Translations under genes and position numbers: made by a program
Notes under the pieces: generated by a model
What the model saw: the letters and a program-made list of their open reading frames with translations, nothing else
Told to the model about the DNA's origin: nothing
Database searches by the model: none
Shown: in pieces, positions 31,115 through 35,272 of the stretch
Position numbering within the stretch: the stretch's first letter is position 1
Layout of the letters: every line of letters begins with the position of its first letter
NCBI GenBank assembly: GCA_020048105.1
Contig: JAIFMW010000218.1
Coordinates: 1-35,272 of the forward strand
Source: Deltaproteobacteria bacterium
GTDB taxonomy: Bacteria; Acidobacteriota; Holophagae; Holophagales; Holophagaceae
Reading direction: 5' to 3'
DNA length: 35,272 nt

Positions 31115-32784
31115 GACGATTCCTTATCTGAGTCCGCAGGGCCCCTGGAATCGCCCAGGGCGTTGAGTTCGGCCAATTCTTCCCGCAAAAGCCATTCGTC
31201 GGGGCAATGGGCAACCCTTTCTTCCAGTGCCTTACGGTTCGGGTGATTCTCGAGTCCGGTCTCACGGAGTTTCCGGATTTCCGTGTACAGGGCCGCCAGC
31301 TCCGGAGTCAGGGCCTCGGCTTTTCGAAGCCGGGCTTGCTGCTCGGCTTGACCGGCCGCAAAGCTGTTTCGTTCGCCGAACCATTGATCCCAGGTACCGG
31401 GGTCGGCGGGGCCACCGGCGACGCTTGGTAGATCCTGACTAAAGAAAAGCAGTCCGCGAGTGGGTAAGGCCAAGGGCTTCCCCTCGATTTCCCCGTGCAA
31501 ATGCAGGACTTCATGACCACCGGCTCCAAAGCCCGACAGGCGCAGTCCACTGGGTAAATCTAGACTGAAGGCGCCTTGTGGAAGTGGCATCTCCTGGCCA
31601 AAAGCCACGAAAGCCTCGCCATGCCAGGGCAGGGGCGTGAGTGTTTTGCCCCCGCGCGAAGTCATGATCGGGCCATCCAACCGGACCAAGGCCGTGGCGA
31701 GATCCTGAGACAGGGCCATTCCGGGCACCCGCTGGACCACGCAACCACTCAACTCCAGCCCATCCGAGAGCACCAAATGATTAAGGGATTGCGAGCGCAG
31801 AGCCTCCTCGATCCCAAAATCGCCTCCGCGTTTCCAAGCCAGGGTGGCTTCAAAGGCATCCAGAACCTCGAACAACTGATCGAAATCCCGGGCGACGAAG
31901 AGCTGGGGTTGCATGGTGGTGATGTCGTATTCGGTGTCGGTGCAAACCAGGGACAAGGGCCATTTGGCCACCGCTGAGGTTAAGCAGTGCTCGGCCTCAC
32001 CGATGGAGCTAAGCAAGCCGGCCCCGTAGATTCGAGGGTCTTCCAGGTCGCCCACCAGTCCGTATTCCGCTGTCCACCAGTACAACCGACTGGCGCGGGT
32101 GCTTTCGCTAACATAGCGACGGCTGGCACTGGCCCCTTGAAGGCGTTCCTTGGCACTCCTTACATCCCCAAGGGTGGAGCAAGGATCCTCTTTGACCACA
32201 CTGAGGTTGCGGATGGCCTCGTACAGGGCCTGATCTTCTAAGGAGGCAATGGCCTTGAAGCCCACCACACCGCAGCGCTGCACATATTCGGCGTAGCGCG
32301 GGTCTAGCAGAATGGGGGCGTGGCCAGCGCTTTCGTGGATGATATCCGGAGCGGGTGTGTAGGCGATGTGCTCGTGGGTGCGAATATCGGCGGCAATAGC
32401 CAGCACCCGCAGCGATTGGAGTTCGGTAAAGACCGCCGGAGGCACAAAGCCCCGCACCGCCACAGCGCTCCACCCAATGCGCTCGAGCCGCTGATTCATT
32501 TCATCCAAGCTAGGGATTCGCTCCACCCCGATGCCTGCCGCTTCCAGCCCCTTCAAATAGCTGGCATGGGCCCTATCCCGCAGATGGGAAGTCAGCCGCC
32601 GCAGCACGTGTCGCCACACCGCGTGGTCCCGAGGCGTGTATGCCTCGTAATCTTGGGTAACGACATACCTCCGCAAATGGGAGGGCAAATGAGCGATGGC
32701 ATATTCCGTGGACGTCATGGGGGGCACCGGCATCCTAGTGGGCGAAGGGTCAAGTGCCGAGCGATGAATCGAACTTGAAACCAT
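31111..32784 (-). CDS. phhA: aromatic amino acid hydroxylase (phenylalanine 4-monooxygenase, long form)
   Basis: A pterin- and iron-dependent hydroxylase, most likely converting phenylalanine to tyrosine. The iron ligands are His150 and His155 (IIHESAGHAP) and Glu240 (WWTAEYGLVG). At up to 557 residues it is about twice the length of proteobacterial PhhA; the C-terminal ~240 residues hold a beta-rich region (GKPLALPTRGLLFFSQDL) and a charged helical tail, as in long forms seen in some other phyla. The annotated start is ATG 32784, but ATGs at 32733 and 32718 are equally possible because no clear ribosome binding site is seen. Coupled with phhB and divergent from the fumarylacetoacetase gene. 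Confidence 0.88.
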   Translation of the reverse strand: MVSSSIHRSALDPSPTRMPVPPMTSTEYAIAHLPSHLRRYVVTQDYEAYTPRDHAVWRHVLRRLTSHLRDRAHASYLKGLEAAGIGVERIPSLDEMNQRLERIGWSAVAVRGFVPPAVFTELQSLRVLAIAADIRTHEHIAYTPAPDIIHESAGHAPILLDPRYAEYVQRCGVVGFKAIASLEDQALYEAIRNLSVVKEDPCSTLGDVRSAKERLQGASASRRYVSESTRASRLYWWTAEYGLVGDLEDPRIYGAGLLSSIGEAEHCLTSAVAKWPLSLVCTDTEYDITTMQPQLFVARDFDQLFEVLDAFEATLAWKRGGDFGIEEALRSQSLNHLVLSDGLELSGCVVQRVPGMALSQDLATALVRLDGPIMTSRGGKTLTPLPWHGEAFVAFGQEMPLPQGAFSLDLPSGLRLSGFGAGGHEVLHLHGEIEGKPLALPTRGLLFFSQDLPSVAGGPADPGTWDQWFGERNSFAAGQAEQQARLRKAEALTPELAALYTEIRKLRETGLENHPNRKALEERVAHCPDEWLLREELAELNALGDSRGPADSDKESS

Positions 32785-32815
32785 CCCTTAGACTCACTAA
32801 ACCGCCGGAGATTCC

Positions 32816-33835
32816 ATGAAACTTGTCACTTTTTTGAAAAATGGCACCGAAGCCATTGGGGCCGTGGTTTTAGGCGACCGGGTTCTGGACTTCCACGCGG
32901 CGGATTCCCGGTTGGCCGTGGATATGCTGACCCTCATCCGCCGCCAAGATGAATTGGTGCCCATCGCCCGGAGCTTGGTGGCAAACCCTCCGGCGGCGGC
33001 GCTGGTCGATCTTGGCGCGATCACGCTGCTAGCCCCGGTGCCTCGCCCCGTTTCCATGCGGGATGGCTACGCCTTCCGTCAGCATGTGGCCACCGCCCGG
33101 CGCAACCGTGGGCTGGAGATGATTCCGGAATTCGATCTTTTCCCCGTTACCTATTTCACCAACCATCTGGCCGTGACGGGGCCTGGGCCGGTACAGGTAC
33201 AAGATCACCATCTAGCGCGCCTGGACTTTGAGCTGGAACTCGCCATTGTTACGGGCCGTGCCCTCAAGAACGCCACACTCGAAGAAGCCGACGCCGCCAT
33301 CTTTGGATTTATGGTGATGAATGACTGGAGCGCACGGTATTTGCAGATGGAAGAGATGAAGCTCTCGCTTGGCCCCTGCAAGGGCAAGGATTTCGCGACC
33401 TCTCTTGGGCCTTGGCTCGTCACGGCCGATGAACTGCCATTTGAATCGACCGCGCGGGGTGGCGTGCTGAAGGCCCGCATGACCTGCTCGGTGAACGGGC
33501 AGCGCCTTTCGGATGCCAATGCCGATTCCATGAATTGGACCTTTGCCCAGATCCTGCAGCGCACCTCGTACGGCATTCAAATGCAACCCGGCGAAGTAAT
33601 CGGCAGTGGCACCGCGGGCACGGGTTGCCTCCTCGAACTCAACGGCTCCAAGATCACCGACAATCTCTGGCTCAAGGGCGGCGATACGGTCGTGATGGAA
33701 ATCGAAGGCCTGGGTCGTTTGGAAAACCTTGTCCAGCATGTTCCCGAGCGCCTGGAGGCCGTGCCGGAAACCTTGGTCGGTGGCACGTTGCCCGATCTCT
33801 ATGCCGATAGTGCCGCCGGGGAAACGGGGGACTGA
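32816..33835 (+). CDS. fumarylacetoacetate hydrolase family protein
   Basis: A 339-residue FAH-family enzyme, probably the fumarylacetoacetase of the homogentisate pathway given its neighbours. Family residues include DFELELAIVTGR (metal ligand Glu), GFMVMNDWSAR, GPCKGKDFATSLGPWLVTAD and QPGEVIGSGTAGTGCLLEL. Together with phhA/phhB it fits phenylalanine/tyrosine breakdown, although no homogentisate dioxygenase or HPPD gene is in view. The start ATG at 32816 follows CCGGAG. Its TGA overlaps the ATG of the flavin reductase gene (TGATG). Confidence 0.9.
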   Translation: MKLVTFLKNGTEAIGAVVLGDRVLDFHAADSRLAVDMLTLIRRQDELVPIARSLVANPPAAALVDLGAITLLAPVPRPVSMRDGYAFRQHVATARRNRGLEMIPEFDLFPVTYFTNHLAVTGPGPVQVQDHHLARLDFELELAIVTGRALKNATLEEADAAIFGFMVMNDWSARYLQMEEMKLSLGPCKGKDFATSLGPWLVTADELPFESTARGGVLKARMTCSVNGQRLSDANADSMNWTFAQILQRTSYGIQMQPGEVIGSGTAGTGCLLELNGSKITDNLWLKGGDTVVMEIEGLGRLENLVQHVPERLEAVPETLVGGTLPDLYADSAAGETGD

Positions 33836-34692
33836 TGAGCCTTCGCACGCTGCTCGCCGCTGAGCTGAATCCCATCGAGACCAACGCCCTGCTCTGTGGC
33901 GGTATTGGCCCGCGCCCCATCGCCTTCGCCAGCACCGTTTCTCCAGAGGGACTGCGCAATCTGGCGCCCTTCAGTTTCTTCAATGCCTTTGGTTCCAACC
34001 CGCCCATGGTGGCCTTTGCGCCCAACCGCCGGGGTCGCGATGGCACGGTGAAACACTCCTACCTAAACGCCGTGGCCACCGAAGAGTTTGTGATTGCCGC
34101 CGTCAGCCATGCCATGGTGCAGCAGATGAATGTGGCCAGCGCCGAGTACCCCGATGGTGTGGATGAATTCGTGAAGTCTGGTTTTACTCCGCTACCGGCT
34201 CAATTTGTGAAGCCTGCGTTGGTGGCTGAAAGTCCCTTTCAGATGGAATGCAAGTTGCACCAAATGGTTGAACTGGGCACTGGGCCTGGCTCGGGGCTCA
34301 TGCTCATCGGCGAAGTTGTCGCCTTCCATGCGCGGGAAGACTGCTTTCAGGAGGGGATTCTCCACCCGGATCGCCTGGATCTGGTGGGCCGCAATGGCGG
34401 TGCCTTTTACACCCGAGCCAGCGGCCCTTCCTTGTTTCAAATCGCCAAGCCCGTGGGCCGACCCATTGGCTACGATGCCTTGCCGGAAGTCTTAAGGCAG
34501 AGTCGAATCCTGACCGGCAATGACCTCGGGCGGTTGGCCAATAGCGCCGAATTGCCAGCGCAGATGTCCGCAGAACGCAGACCAGGAGATGCCACAACCT
34601 CTAATGAATTAGAACAGGCCATCCAGACCGCGCTGCAACGCGAAGACCTCGCCGAAGCATGGCGGCTTGTGGCATTGCGGGTAGTTCTTTGA
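33835..34692 (+). CDS. flavin reductase-like FMN-binding protein
   Basis: A 285-residue protein of the flavin reductase-like (FMN-binding split barrel) family: GGIGPRPIAFASTVSPEGLR, NLAPFSFFNAFGSNPPMVAF and FVIAAVSHAMVQQMN. Members bind FMN and often occur beside aromatic-degradation genes, but the partner enzyme is unclear. It starts within the stop of the FAH-family gene, so it is coupled to it. A long C-terminal helical tail (ELEQAIQTALQREDLAEAWR) is extra to the core. A terminator follows directly. Confidence 0.88.
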   Translation: MSLRTLLAAELNPIETNALLCGGIGPRPIAFASTVSPEGLRNLAPFSFFNAFGSNPPMVAFAPNRRGRDGTVKHSYLNAVATEEFVIAAVSHAMVQQMNVASAEYPDGVDEFVKSGFTPLPAQFVKPALVAESPFQMECKLHQMVELGTGPGSGLMLIGEVVAFHAREDCFQEGILHPDRLDLVGRNGGAFYTRASGPSLFQIAKPVGRPIGYDALPEVLRQSRILTGNDLGRLANSAELPAQMSAERRPGDATTSNELEQAIQTALQREDLAEAWRLVALRVVL

Positions 34693-34738
34693 AATCAGGA
34701 ATGGTCTGATGCTGCACCCCCATTTCTGATTTTTCTTT
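34692..34738 (+). terminator. rho-independent terminator after the flavin reductase gene
   Basis: A 13-bp stem (arms 34692-34704 and 34720-34732, one G-U pair) with a 15-base loop is followed by TTCTTT. It begins at the last base of the stop codon. Good placement and U-rich tail. Confidence 0.75.
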
Positions 34739-34818
34739 CGGTGGCCCATCTACAGCCTTCCCCTTTCGCCCTTCTTGAGCAGAATGAGACACGCCTTCCC
34801 GCTTCACAGGAGTTCGAT

Positions 34819-35272
34819 ATGTCCGGTGCCACTGCTGGTTTCACTCACTTCACCGACTACATGGGCATGGAGGGCCTGCTCACGGACGAAGAACGCATGG
34901 TGCGGGAGGCGGCCCGAGACTTTGTGAATGCGGAAGTGCTGCCCATCATCGAAGGCCATGCCCAGGGTCAGACCTTTCCCTCGGCGCTGATTTCCAAGAT
35001 GGGTGAGTTGGGTTTCTACGGACCGACCCTGCCCGAGAAATACGGCTGCGCGGGTCTCTCCAGCGTTGCCTACGGTCTGTTGATGTATGAACTGGAACGG
35101 GGTGATAGTGGCCTGCGTTCCTTTGCTTCCGTGCAGGGAGCCTTGGTGATGTACCCCATCTTTACCTACGGCAGCGAGGCCCAAAAGGATCACTGGCTGC
35201 CCAAATTGGCCAGCGGTGAAGCTATTGGTTGCTTCGGTTTGACCGAGCCCGATTTCGGCAGTAACCCCGGTG
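34819..35272 (+). CDS. glutaryl-CoA dehydrogenase-like acyl-CoA dehydrogenase (5' part)
   Basis: The first 151 residues of an acyl-CoA dehydrogenase, cut by the window edge. Reading begins MSGATAGFTHFTDYMGMEGL and continues through LTDEERMVREAARDFV, LPEKYGCAGLSSVAYGLLMY and RGDSGLRSFASVQGALVMYP to GCFGLTEPDFGSNPG. The RSxxSVQ and GLTEPDxGSNPG patterns are characteristic of glutaryl-CoA dehydrogenases, which make crotonyl-CoA in lysine/tryptophan breakdown. The ATG at 34819 follows AGGAG. It lies after a terminator, so it has its own promoter. Confidence 0.88.
   Translation, partial: MSGATAGFTHFTDYMGMEGLLTDEERMVREAARDFVNAEVLPIIEGHAQGQTFPSALISKMGELGFYGPTLPEKYGCAGLSSVAYGLLMYELERGDSGLRSFASVQGALVMYPIFTYGSEAQKDHWLPKLASGEAIGCFGLTEPDFGSNPG

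Noticed and set aside
1-35272. CRISPR arrays, insertion sequences, prophage or integrase genes
   Set aside because: No regularly spaced repeats, transposase or integrase motifs or terminal inverted repeats were seen; only the 31-bp repeat pair stands out.

Overview
The window is GC-rich, densely packed bacterial chromosome with no phage, plasmid or insertion-sequence genes. Gene content fits an Acidobacteriota-like bacterium, possibly of the Holophaga/Geothrix group: proton-type MotA/MotB, a REC-PATAN(DUF4388)-roadblock response regulator with a V4R protein, system II cytochrome c biogenesis, and a long-form aromatic amino acid hydroxylase. This placement is inference from gene content; no phylogeny was possible.

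Layout. 83-5803 (minus strand) runs from a nitronate monooxygenase gene that appears to carry a +1 frameshift, through a bifunctional Rel/SpoT, a NudL-type Nudix hydrolase starting at TTG inside the rel stop, and a tiny two-helix membrane protein, to a YihY/BrkB membrane protein. 5925-7266 (plus) holds moeA and tRNA-Ser(GCT) with its own promoter and terminator. 7293-8698 is a divergent pair, a mercaptopyruvate-type sulfurtransferase and a TlpA-like lipoprotein. 8775-12405 (plus) is a PAS-histidine kinase-receiver, a membrane Sel1-repeat protein and a small lipoprotein. 12424-16732 is mixed: a HAD phosphatase, two exported proteins of unknown function, purF with a short helical partner, and an unknown gene behind motB. 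16772-18634 (minus) is motA-motB. 18684-23228 has a membrane methyltransferase, an M28 peptidase lipoprotein, gluQ and a 569-residue lipoprotein. 23420-27373 (plus) has a 590-residue exported protein and the response regulator/V4R pair. 27366-32784 (minus) is phhA, phhB, a lipoprotein, resB and ccsA. 32816-35272 (plus) has a fumarylacetoacetase-family enzyme, a flavin reductase-like protein and the start of a glutaryl-CoA dehydrogenase.

The strongest regulatory pattern is three sigma-28 (FliA)-like promoters of the same form, TT(A/T)AGC(A/T)T-TCC-N8-GCCGA. They stand before motA, before the orphan 590-residue exported protein, and before the response regulator/V4R operon. If real, they place the last two transcription units in the motility regulon. 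The PATAN + roadblock + V4R combination then becomes a candidate sensory module for motility or cell polarity.

Other notable points: a perfect 31-bp copy of the 3' end of motA, with a hairpin, between motA and motB, which creates a 33-codon mini-ORF with the same C-terminus as MotA; a resB whose last transmembrane segment lies in another frame, with a junction that looks like a deletion between short repeats; and a structured leader and strong dyads in the 286-bp region before the response regulator. No gene-free stretch exceeds 300 bases.
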